64,000 nt of DNA, from positions 3,782,001 to 3,846,000 of the forward strand of contig NZ_JAPNKA010000001.1 of the NCBI RefSeq assembly GCF_026626635.1, read 5' to 3'. The notes beneath the pieces were generated by a model that was not told the origin of the DNA, did not search any database, and saw only the letters and a list, made by a program, of their open reading frames with translations. This document shows, piece after piece, positions 16,333-23,809 of this stretch. A program made the position numbers and the translations under genes. The stretch's first letter is position 1. The number at the start of each line of letters is the position of its first letter. The stretch comes from Archangium lansingense (GTDB lineage: Bacteria > Myxococcota > Myxococcia > Myxococcales > Myxococcaceae).

Positions 16333-18513
16333 CTAGGCAGCGTCATAGGGTATCTCTAGCGTGAAGGTAGACCCGAGACCCGGCCCATCGCTGTGGACGG
16401 TGAGTGAGCCCCCCAGCTCCTGGGCCGCCAGGGCACTGGAGTGCAGTCCGAACCCGTGTCCTTCCTCACGGGTGGTGAAGCCATACTGGAAGATGCGCGT
16501 GCGCAGCTCCGGCGCGATGCCCATGCCGTTGTCGTGAATCGCGATCCGCACGAGGTTGTCGGTGGTGTGCTCCACTCTGACGAGGAGGCGCCGCTCGCTC
16601 ACGGGCATGCAGTCCATGGCGTATTTGGCATTGCTGACCAGGTTGACCAGGATCATCAGGACCTTGTGTTTGTCGGTGAGCAGCGGTGGAAGGTCGGCCA
16701 GGTGTCGCTCCACCTTCACCTGGTGGCGGATGAGTCCGGCCGAGTTGATGCGCAGGGCGTCCTCCACCAGCCCCGACAGCAGGACCGGCTCATGCACGCG
16801 TGGAGTCCGGGCGTAGTTCTGCTGCACCTTGACGATGTCACCGATGTGCTCGGTGTACCGGCCCACATCCTCCAGCAGGGTGACGATCTCCTGGCGGTCG
16901 TTCAGCAGGCTCTGTCCCAGCTTGCCCAGGAAGGGCGTGAGGTGACGCCCACGCTCGTCCTGGGAGAGGAAGGTCGCGAGCTCGGGCTGGCGCTCCTCGA
17001 GCATGTTGGCGACCCGGCCCACCTGCTCGAGCCGCATTTCGGTCATCCGCTCCCTGGCGACCTGGGTCGAGGTGTAGACGCTGTTCAACACGTTGCCGAC
17101 GTTGTGCAACACATTGGTGGCGATCTCCGCCATGCCGGCGCGTCGGGCCGTCTGCACCAGTTGATGGTGGACCTCTTTGAGCTCCCGGGTGCGCTCCTCG
17201 ACGCGATGCTCCAGCCCCTCATTGGCCTGGCGCAGTTCCTCTTCCCGCTGCTGGATCTGATCGGCCATGAGCCGGAAGGAGCGAGCCAGTTGTCCCAGCT
17301 CGTCCTCGCGTGTGGTGTCCAGCTCGACCTTGAAGTCCCCGGACGCCACACGATCGGTGGCCTGGGTGAAGGCGACCAGCGGATGGGAGATCTGCTTCCT
17401 GAGCACCCAGGACACGATGACCAGCTCGAGGAACAGCGACACCATGCCGAGCAGCAGGACGATGCGTGCCGCATGGAAGGCGGGACGGGACACCGCGCTC
17501 TCGGGCAAGAGGGTGACGAAGTGCCAACCGGGGCCCATCAGGCGTGCCACGGCGAGGTACTCACCGTACTCCGGGAGCTCCTGCACCACCTGGTCAGGTG
17601 GGCGCGTCTTCACCCGTTCGATGATGCTTCGCAGGTGGGCCTTCTGCTGCTCGGTGGCCTGGCTGGTGATGCTCTCCTCATTCAAGGTGGGATGGACGAT
17701 GAGCTTGCCGTCATCCCGGAAGATGATGTTGTAGGAGTCCGGCAGGTGGTCGTTGATGGTGCGGGCCATCAACTGCTCGAGCAGGACATCATGGCTGATT
17801 GACGCGACGTGGCGGCCATCCATGTCCAGCGGAGTGGTGACCGTGGACATCGGCTGCTGCGAGACCGGCTCCCGGTAGATGGGAGACCAGGTCGTCTCCC
17901 GCTTCGGGTTGTTCTTGGGCAGGCTGCCGGGAAAGAAGTCCTGGGTGATGATCGAGGTGGTGGCGTCGCTCTCGAAGATCCAGTTGGAGCGCTCGGGCCA
18001 GTACATCACCAGCGCGTCCTCGGGCAGCGTGATGAAGGTGTCCGTGAAGCGCGTATGAAACGCGGGCCCGTACTGGAGGATCACTTCGTACCCGGCCAGG
18101 AGCCGGCGGCGCATGTCCATGTCAACGGGCACGCCCCTGGGGACGTAGACACAGGGCATCCTCGTTCCGTCGAAGTGCTCGGGACGGTTGCGGATCGTGC
18201 CATCGGGCATCAGTGCGAACAGGCTGTCGAAGCGGGCACTCACATCCTCGTTCTGGTAGGCGCGGAGCTTCTCCTCCAGGGCCTTCTTGAGGACGGCATG
18301 GTTGTCCTCGGCCAGCAGGAAGATGTCTTGCTCCCGCTGGCCGCGCTCCACCACATGCTGCTCCAACCGCGCGAGGGCCTCGGTGCGCAGGGTGTACTGC
18401 ATGTGGAGGTAGCTGAAGAAGGTGCTCAGCGCGATGACGATGGCGATGCGCACGCCCATCTTGATGAGCGTGGAGCGGGCCAGGGGAGTACGGGGGCGAG
18501 AGGATGCCGGCAT
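16333..18513 (-). CDS. Membrane sensor histidine kinase (Cache-HAMP-HATPase)
   Basis: A 726-residue protein with a first membrane helix at about 18-38. A large periplasmic sensor of the double-Cache type (about 45-340, with 'MPDGTIRNRP', 'YWPERSNW', 'FRDDGKLIVHP') follows, then a second helix at about 348-372 and a HAMP domain to about 430. A coiled coil leads to a non-canonical phosphoacceptor segment 'GMAEIATNVLHNVGNVLNSVY'. The ATPase domain has an N box ('NLVSNAKYAMD'), G1 ('HDNGMGI') and a G2-containing 'FTTREEGHGFGLHSSALAA'. The LHNVGN type H-box is frequent in delta-proteobacterial kinases. No response regulator is adjacent, so it is an orphan kinase. Confidence 0.88.
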   Translation of the reverse strand: MPASSRPRTPLARSTLIKMGVRIAIVIALSTFFSYLHMQYTLRTEALARLEQHVVERGQREQDIFLLAEDNHAVLKKALEEKLRAYQNEDVSARFDSLFALMPDGTIRNRPEHFDGTRMPCVYVPRGVPVDMDMRRRLLAGYEVILQYGPAFHTRFTDTFITLPEDALVMYWPERSNWIFESDATTSIITQDFFPGSLPKNNPKRETTWSPIYREPVSQQPMSTVTTPLDMDGRHVASISHDVLLEQLMARTINDHLPDSYNIIFRDDGKLIVHPTLNEESITSQATEQQKAHLRSIIERVKTRPPDQVVQELPEYGEYLAVARLMGPGWHFVTLLPESAVSRPAFHAARIVLLLGMVSLFLELVIVSWVLRKQISHPLVAFTQATDRVASGDFKVELDTTREDELGQLARSFRLMADQIQQREEELRQANEGLEHRVEERTRELKEVHHQLVQTARRAGMAEIATNVLHNVGNVLNSVYTSTQVARERMTEMRLEQVGRVANMLEERQPELATFLSQDERGRHLTPFLGKLGQSLLNDRQEIVTLLEDVGRYTEHIGDIVKVQQNYARTPRVHEPVLLSGLVEDALRINSAGLIRHQVKVERHLADLPPLLTDKHKVLMILVNLVSNAKYAMDCMPVSERRLLVRVEHTTDNLVRIAIHDNGMGIAPELRTRIFQYGFTTREEGHGFGLHSSALAAQELGGSLTVHSDGPGLGSTFTLEIPYDAA

Positions 18514-18694
18514 GGTTGTGTCCCGACCAGGCGTGTCAGGCGAGGTCGGGCTCGACGCCTCTGGACACGAGGTGGGTCACGGGAATTCCGCACGGAGCCA
18601 TGCGGGAAGAGGCTCGGCAGTCCTGCGGGCCTAGAAGCCTGCACTCCCCCTGATGCGTGTCACTCCGTGGGAAGCATGGGGGCGCGCGGGTTCA

Positions 18695-19129
18695 TCAGCG
18701 CCGGTCCAGGTGCACTGCGAGCACGGGTGTGGTGGTGACGGTGCGCACCTCGGGGAGGTGGGCCACGCGCTCGCGCAGGGCGTTCAGGGCCGTCATGTCG
18801 GGGACACGCACGCGGATGAGCATGTCGAGCTCGCCAGCGAGCGACTCGATGCTGAGCACCTCGGGCAGCTCGCGCACCAGGGGCGCCACGCGGGGGCACG
18901 CCGGCCCCTCCAGCCGCACGAAGAGATAGGCGTCCACGCCGGCCGGAGGCCCGCCGCGGCCCCGCCGGATGGTGTAGCCCTGGATGATGCCGTCGCGCTC
19001 GAGCCTGGCCACCCGCTCCTGGATCGCAGAGCGCGAGAGGCCCACCTTCGCCGCCAGCTTGGTGGCGGACTCCCGCCCGTTAGCCTCCAGCAGGGCCAGG
19101 ATTCGCCCGTCCAACTCGTCCAGCGCCAT
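18695..19129 (-). CDS. Lrp/AsnC family transcriptional regulator
   Basis: A 144-residue protein; start ATG 19129 with GGAGG 8 bases upstream. The N-terminal HTH is 'LDELDGRILALLEANGRESATKLAAKVGLSRSAIQERVARLERDGII', matching the AsnC-type domain. The C-terminal RAM domain ('VLSIESLAGELDMLIRVRV', 'VRTVTTTPVLAV') binds small ligands such as amino acids. It is divergent from an isochorismatase-family hydrolase. The gap between them holds two matching CCGGCACT-type repeats, so that gene is the likely target. Confidence 0.88.
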   Translation of the reverse strand: MALDELDGRILALLEANGRESATKLAAKVGLSRSAIQERVARLERDGIIQGYTIRRGRGGPPAGVDAYLFVRLEGPACPRVAPLVRELPEVLSIESLAGELDMLIRVRVPDMTALNALRERVAHLPEVRTVTTTPVLAVHLDRR

Positions 19130-19169
19130 CCCCGTCGCCTCCTCTTGGTGCGCCCGCCCCCGGTGCCCA

Positions 19170-19203
19170 CCGGCACTCTGCCGGCGGACCGGCACTTTGC
19201 CAC
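19170..19203. promoter_or_regulatory. Two 15-base repeats, probable Lrp/AsnC binding sites
   Basis: CCGGCACTCTGCCGG (19170-19184, perfect 6-base inverted repeat around CTC) is followed at a 19-base period by CCGGCACTTTGCCAC (19189-19203, partly palindromic). Both lie in the divergent gap between the Lrp-type regulator and the isochorismatase gene. Roughly two helical turns of spacing fits cooperative binding of an Lrp-type dimer pair. Confidence 0.55.
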
Positions 19204-19262
19204 CTGTCGACCGGCGGCCGTCCTCCCTAAGGTGCCGCTACTCCACTCACGGGAGCAAGCAA

Positions 19263-19856
19263 ATGCAACTCCACGACCGCGCGGTGCTCATCTCCATCGA
19301 CGTGCAGCAGGGCTTCGATGACCCATCCTGGGGCCCGCGCAACAACCCCCACATGGAAGCTCACGGGCTCCAGTTGCTTGCGGCCTGGCGGCGCTCCGAG
19401 CGGCCGCTGGTCATCGTGCGCCATGACAGCCGCTCCCCTGGCTCGTTGCTGCGCCCGGGGCAGCCGGGTAATGCGCTCAAGCCGGGCTTCGAGCCGCTTG
19501 CTGGCGAGCCGCTGCTCACCAAGAGCGTGAACAGCGCTTTCATTGGCACGGACCTGGAGGCCCGCCTGCATGTGGCAGGCGTGCGGCAGGTCGTCCTCTT
19601 CGGCATCGCCACGGACATGTGCGTCTCCACCACCGCGCGCATGGCGGCCAACCTCGGCTTCGAGCTGGTCGTGGTCGGTGATGCCTGCCACACCTGGGCG
19701 CAGCGGGCACCCGATGGCACCTTGTTCGACGCGGACACCATGCACCGCGTGCACCTCGCCACCCTGGCGACCGAGTTCGGCCACGTGGTGGACACCGCGG
19801 AGGTGCTGGAGGCGCTCGCGGCGCGGGGGGTAGGTCCGAACGGCGGAACTTCCTAG
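19263..19856 (+). CDS. Isochorismatase-family cysteine hydrolase (copy 1)
   Basis: A 197-residue protein; start ATG 19263. The catalytic triad of the isochorismatase/nicotinamidase superfamily is visible: Asp in 'SIDVQQGF' (about residue 13), Lys in 'LLTKSVNSAF' and Cys in 'FGIATDMCVSTTARMA'. There is no fused carrier-protein domain, so true isochorismate hydrolysis for siderophore synthesis is unlikely; small amide hydrolysis is more probable. The 3' end overlaps the convergent SDR gene: the two stop codons share CTAG at 19853-19856. Confidence 0.87.
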   Translation: MQLHDRAVLISIDVQQGFDDPSWGPRNNPHMEAHGLQLLAAWRRSERPLVIVRHDSRSPGSLLRPGQPGNALKPGFEPLAGEPLLTKSVNSAFIGTDLEARLHVAGVRQVVLFGIATDMCVSTTARMAANLGFELVVVGDACHTWAQRAPDGTLFDADTMHRVHLATLATEFGHVVDTAEVLEALAARGVGPNGGTS

Positions 19857-20638
19857 AGGTACATGCCTCCCGAGACCTCGATGCGCTGAGCGGTCACCCA
19901 CCGGTTCGCATCGGAAAGCAGCGAGGCGATCATGGGACCGATGTCATCGGGAATGCCGGTCCGGCCGAGCGCGGTGTTTTCGGCCACCGCCCGGTTGAGC
20001 TCGGAATTGTCGCGCACCGCACCGCCAAAGAAGTCCGTCTCGATGGCTCCGGGCGCGACCACGTTGACGGTGATGCCGCGCGGAGCCAGTTCCTTTGCCA
20101 TGTAGCGCGTGAGAACCTCGACAGCCCCCTTCATTGAGCCATAGGCCGAGCTGCCCGGGCTGACGAAGCGAGTGAGGCCGGTGGAGAGATTCACAATCCT
20201 TCCACCGTCGGCGATCAGCGGTAGAAGGTTCTGCGTCAGGAAGAGCACGCCCTTGAAGTGGAGGTTGCAGAGCCGATCGAAGTCCTCTTCGGTGATCTGG
20301 CCGAACGGGGCCGGGTGGTGTGCCCCCGCGTTGTTGACGAGGTAGTCGAAACAGTCTCTCCCCCACACGTCCCGTAGCGCCCCTTGTACCTGACCGGAGA
20401 AGCTCTCGAAGGAGGCGATGTCGCCAGCGTCGAGTCGCAGTGCGACGGCCTTTCGGCCGAGCGCTTCAATGGCCGCGACGAGGCTATCGGCTTCGGCGCG
20501 ATTCGAGTGATAGGTCGCAATCACATCGGTGCCCCGCTCAGCCAGGCTGATGGCCGTGTTGCGTCCAAGACCGCGGCTGGCACCGGTGACGATCGCCACC
20601 TTTCCTATGGGGTTCACTTGCATTGGGTTCACTTGCAT
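19853..20638 (-). CDS. Short-chain dehydrogenase/reductase (SDR)
   Basis: A 261-residue classical SDR with the NAD(P)-binding TGxxxGxG motif in 'VTGASRGLGRNTA', 'YLVNNAGAHHPAP' (NNAG), catalytic Ser in 'VNLSTGL', and the YxxxK motif in 'SAYGSMKGAVEVL'. The C-terminal 'NRWVTAQRIEVSGGMYL' is typical. The start region is a 15-base tandem duplication that encodes MQVNP twice, giving two equally placed ATGs (20638 and 20623). The longer form is listed. It is divergent from an AraC regulator that probably controls it. Confidence 0.88.
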   Translation of the reverse strand: MQVNPMQVNPIGKVAIVTGASRGLGRNTAISLAERGTDVIATYHSNRAEADSLVAAIEALGRKAVALRLDAGDIASFESFSGQVQGALRDVWGRDCFDYLVNNAGAHHPAPFGQITEEDFDRLCNLHFKGVLFLTQNLLPLIADGGRIVNLSTGLTRFVSPGSSAYGSMKGAVEVLTRYMAKELAPRGITVNVVAPGAIETDFFGGAVRDNSELNRAVAENTALGRTGIPDDIGPMIASLLSDANRWVTAQRIEVSGGMYL

Positions 20639-20829
20639 TTCCTTTGGCAGGGGTCGCTCCCAAGAACGTCTCGGGAGCACAACCCTGCCCGAGGCCGCTC
20701 GGGTCCGCATGCCCGAACCCTTGAATTTCTTGCCTGATCCTCCAGATGAGGTGGGGGGGGCCTGGGGTCCACGGTATAGTTCTTGAGAAGAAGGATCGGG
20801 AGCCGACTGGCCGTGCGAGGAGCCCCTGG

Positions 20830-21723
20830 ATGTCGTCAGCCTTGAAGACCGCCGTGGAGCAGTACATTGACGCGAGCGGCGGTGGTGAGGGCGTATTCTC
20901 CACGCCGATAGAGGGGCTCGTCCTGATGAGGACGTACAGAGAAGTCTTGCCTCACCATCTGATTTACAAGCCGGCGCTTTGCATCGCAGTGCAAGGCTCG
21001 AAACAGGTATCGATGGGCAGTCGCGTGTTCGACTACACCGAGATGCAGGCCCTTGTTGTCGGCGTTGAGCTCCCGGCGTTCGGAAGGGTGACTCGGGCGA
21101 GTGCCACCGAGCCCTATCTGGGCATGACCGTTGAATTCGATGTCGGTGTCATGCGGGAGGTCATGGAGCAGCTCGAGGCTCCCTCCCTGTCGAAGGGTGA
21201 TTCAGGTTCCGCGGTTTTCGTGGAAGAGCTCACCGCCCCCCTCGTGGATTGCCTCTCGCGGCTGGTGCGCATGCTCGCAACGCCCAAGGCGATCCCTGTT
21301 CTCCATCCTTCCGTCATGCGAGAAATCTGTTTCTGGTTGCTGACGGGTCCCCATGGCGACGAGTTCCGAAAGCTCGCGCTTCCGAATGGTCATATGCAGC
21401 GTATTGCCGACGCGATCTACATCCTGCGGAAGAACTTTTCGCGTCCCATTCGCATCAAGGAGCTGGCCGCTGCCGCGCGGATGAGTGAGTCCTCCTTTCA
21501 TCAACACTTCAGGGGGCTGATGTCCATGACTCCGCTTCAATATCAAAAGCAGTTGCGGCTGCTGGAGGCGCGCCGTCTGATGGTGGCGGATGGCTCGAAC
21601 GTGATGGAGGCTGCTCTTCAGGTCGGCTATGAAAGCGCATCGCAATTCAGCCGGGAATACTCGCGCATGTTCGGGACTCCGCCCAAGCGCGATGCAATGA
21701 GAGCGCTCAGAACCGGTGGGTAG
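20830..21723 (+). CDS. AraC family transcriptional regulator
   Basis: A 297-residue protein; start ATG 20830, with GAGGAG 7 bases upstream, preferred to 20746. The N-terminal AraC_N-type domain is 'GLVLMRTYREVLPHHLIYKPALCIAVQGSKQV'. The C-terminal tandem HTH is at about residues 195-290: 'IRIKELAAAARMSESSFHQHFRGLMSMTPLQYQKQLRLLEARRLM', then 'VMEAALQVGYESASQFSREYSRMFGTPPKRD'. Members with this N-terminal domain commonly sit divergent to an SDR or aldo-keto reductase and activate it, as the layout here suggests. Confidence 0.88.
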   Translation: MSSALKTAVEQYIDASGGGEGVFSTPIEGLVLMRTYREVLPHHLIYKPALCIAVQGSKQVSMGSRVFDYTEMQALVVGVELPAFGRVTRASATEPYLGMTVEFDVGVMREVMEQLEAPSLSKGDSGSAVFVEELTAPLVDCLSRLVRMLATPKAIPVLHPSVMREICFWLLTGPHGDEFRKLALPNGHMQRIADAIYILRKNFSRPIRIKELAAAARMSESSFHQHFRGLMSMTPLQYQKQLRLLEARRLMVADGSNVMEAALQVGYESASQFSREYSRMFGTPPKRDAMRALRTGG

Positions 21724-21758
21724 GGTAGGGGGCACCGTGGATTCCGGTGCAGCACGAA

Positions 21759-22718
21759 TCATGGGTGGCCGGGATGGCGGTTGAGCCAGCGGGCGATGGT
21801 CTGGCCGATATCGTCGGGCAGATCCTCGCTGGCGTGGTGGCCGGCCTGGCCGAGCGCCACCACCTCGAGTGCGGCGAACGTGTTGCGCGCCCACTCGACG
21901 GTGGCGGGGGATCCGAGCGGCGTCGGGCTGTCGAAGGTGAGCAGCAGTTTGGGCACCGACGGCGATGCCGCCATCCAGTCGACGTAGCGGTCCAGCACCG
22001 CCATCACCTCAGCCGGCTGGTTCTCGATGGGAAGCTCGCGCGGCCACGCCAGCAGCGGGCGCCGCGACGCCGGGTCGGGATAGGGCGTGTAGTACACGGC
22101 GGCCTCGGACTCGGTGAGGCCACGCTTGACGCCGGCGCCTAGCGAGCGGGGCAGGAATTGGTTCTGCTCCAGTACCAGAGTCTCTCCCACGCCGGGAGTG
22201 CGCAGGTTCTTGAACAGCTCGGCCCCCTGCGGCGGGTAGTCGCTCCACTTGAGCGAGCGGAAGAAGGTCTCGAACACGACAAGGCCACGCACCCGCTCGG
22301 GGTGGCGGGTGGCCCAGTCCATGGCCAGCGCGCCGCCCCAGTCGTAGCCGACCAGCACGACGTCGTGCAGCTCGAGAGTGTCGAACCAGGCGTCGAGGTA
22401 GCGCGCGTGGTCGGCGAAGCGATAGGCGATGTCGGGCTTACCCGAGTCCCCCATGCCAATCAGGTCCGGAGCCAACACGCGGTGGTGGCCGGCGAGGTGG
22501 GGGATGACGTTGCGCCAGACGTAGGACGAGGTCGGGTTGCCGTGGAGCAGGACCACAGTGGGGCCGTGGCCGGCTTCGCGGTAGGCCATGTGGGAATCGA
22601 GGACATTGACGTCACGCATGGAGGTCTCTGGAGGGTGGGGCGCGGGCGAGGTCGTCGCACGCAGACAGGCCGCGAGAGCGACCGGGAGGAGCAGGGGGAA
22701 CAGCCGCAGCTTGCTCAT
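21759..22718 (-). CDS. Haloalkane dehalogenase-like alpha/beta hydrolase, predicted lipoprotein
   Basis: A 319-residue protein. ATG 22718 starts a lipoprotein signal peptide ending in lipobox LAAC. The body has the haloalkane dehalogenase layout: 'LLHGNPTSSYVWRNVIPHL' with the halide-binding Asn after HG, 'APDLIGMGDSGKPDIAYRFADHARYLDAWF', nucleophile Asp in 'VGYDWGGALA' with the halide-binding Trp next to it, an acidic residue in 'FETFF', and catalytic His in 'GQAGHHASEDLPDDIG'. Haloalkane dehalogenases hydrolyse C-halogen bonds. The signal peptide would place it in the envelope, unlike most characterised members. It is divergent from a LysR regulator. Confidence 0.82.
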   Translation of the reverse strand: MSKLRLFPLLLPVALAACLRATTSPAPHPPETSMRDVNVLDSHMAYREAGHGPTVVLLHGNPTSSYVWRNVIPHLAGHHRVLAPDLIGMGDSGKPDIAYRFADHARYLDAWFDTLELHDVVLVGYDWGGALAMDWATRHPERVRGLVVFETFFRSLKWSDYPPQGAELFKNLRTPGVGETLVLEQNQFLPRSLGAGVKRGLTESEAAVYYTPYPDPASRRPLLAWPRELPIENQPAEVMAVLDRYVDWMAASPSVPKLLLTFDSPTPLGSPATVEWARNTFAALEVVALGQAGHHASEDLPDDIGQTIARWLNRHPGHP

Positions 22719-22737
22719 GACCGAACGATGGGGTTGT

Positions 22738-22760
22738 TCATCATTTTCGGCCAGTGATGA
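22738..22760. promoter_or_regulatory. LysR-type binding site candidate
   Basis: TCATCA and TGATGA are inverted arms separated by 11 bases, in the 67-base divergent gap between the dehalogenase (start 22718) and the LysR gene (start 22786). The geometry fits a LysR T-N11-A box. Confidence 0.5.
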
Positions 22761-22785
22761 TTCGTGACGTATATCCTCACCAACC

Positions 22786-23715
22786 GTGAGCCTTGCCGCC
22801 CTCGACCTCAACCTGCTCTTGGTGCTCGACACCGTGCTCGCCGAACGCAGCGTGGTGCGCGCCGCCCGCCGCCTCCACGTCACGCCCTCGGCGATCAGCA
22901 ACTCGCTGGCCCGCCTGCGCGCTGCGCTCGGCGACCCGTTGATTACCCGCAGCGGCCGCGGCATCGTGCCCACGCCTCGTGCCGCCGAGCTGGCGCCAGC
23001 ACTGGCCCGGGCCCTGCGCGACCTCGACCACGCCGTGCACGGTGCCGCCTTCGAGCCCGCCACCACCACCCGTCAGTTCTCGCTCGCCATCGCCGACGCC
23101 GGCCAGGTGGTTCGGCTGCCTCGCCTCGCCGCGCTGATGGCGGCCGAGATGCCGCGCGCCAGCTTGCGAGTGGTCGGTATCGACACCCTGCTCACCGGCG
23201 GCGGTCTGGCCAGCACCGAGGTCGACGTCGCAGTCGGGGTTGGCGAGAAGGCCCCCGGCATGCACCTCGAGCCGCTGTACCGCGAGCGCACCGTGCTGGT
23301 GGCGCGCCGGGATCATCCCCAGGTCGGCGACCGCGTCTCCAAGAGCGTGCTGGCTGGCCTGCGCCACGTCGAAGTACAGGTGGCGCCTGGCAAGGGCTAC
23401 CGCGAGCTGCCCGGCGCCTATGCCCGCCTCGGAATCACCCGCGACGTCGCGCTGATCGTGCCGAACTTCAGTGCCGCCGCCGCGGTGGTCGCCGACACCG
23501 ACCTGGTCGCCACTCTTCCCGCCTCGCTGGTCGCCCGCCTCGGCCCACGCTTCGGCCTGCGCACCGTTCAGAGCCCGGTGCCGCCGCTCACCATCACCAT
23601 CAACCTGTGGTGGCACGAGCGCACTGACGCCGACCCAGCGATGATCGCCTTCCGCGACTTCATTCGGCGCGCCGGTGCCCGCGGCGGCGTCGGCGCTACT
23701 CGAGCGCATCCTTGA
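22786..23715 (+). CDS. LysR family transcriptional regulator
   Basis: A 309-residue protein beginning at GTG 22786. The N-terminal HTH is 'LDLNLLLVLDTVLAERSVVRAARRLHVTPSAISNSLARLRAALGDPLITRSGRGIVPT', typical of LysR/NodD-like proteins. The substrate-binding domain follows ('RQFSLAIADAGQVVRLPRLAALMA', 'EVDVAVGVGEK'). It is divergent from the haloalkane dehalogenase-like gene, its expected target. It converges on the large kinase with about 95 bases between stops. Confidence 0.88.
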   Translation: MSLAALDLNLLLVLDTVLAERSVVRAARRLHVTPSAISNSLARLRAALGDPLITRSGRGIVPTPRAAELAPALARALRDLDHAVHGAAFEPATTTRQFSLAIADAGQVVRLPRLAALMAAEMPRASLRVVGIDTLLTGGGLASTEVDVAVGVGEKAPGMHLEPLYRERTVLVARRDHPQVGDRVSKSVLAGLRHVEVQVAPGKGYRELPGAYARLGITRDVALIVPNFSAAAAVVADTDLVATLPASLVARLGPRFGLRTVQSPVPPLTITINLWWHERTDADPAMIAFRDFIRRAGARGGVGATRAHP

Positions 23716-23809
23716 GCTACGTGCGAGGTGGTGAGGGCTGGAGACGGAGTGGTGCCATGTCTTCAGTTCAGGAGCTCGCGTGCGTGCCCTTGGAGAGCGT
23801 CACGGCCCT

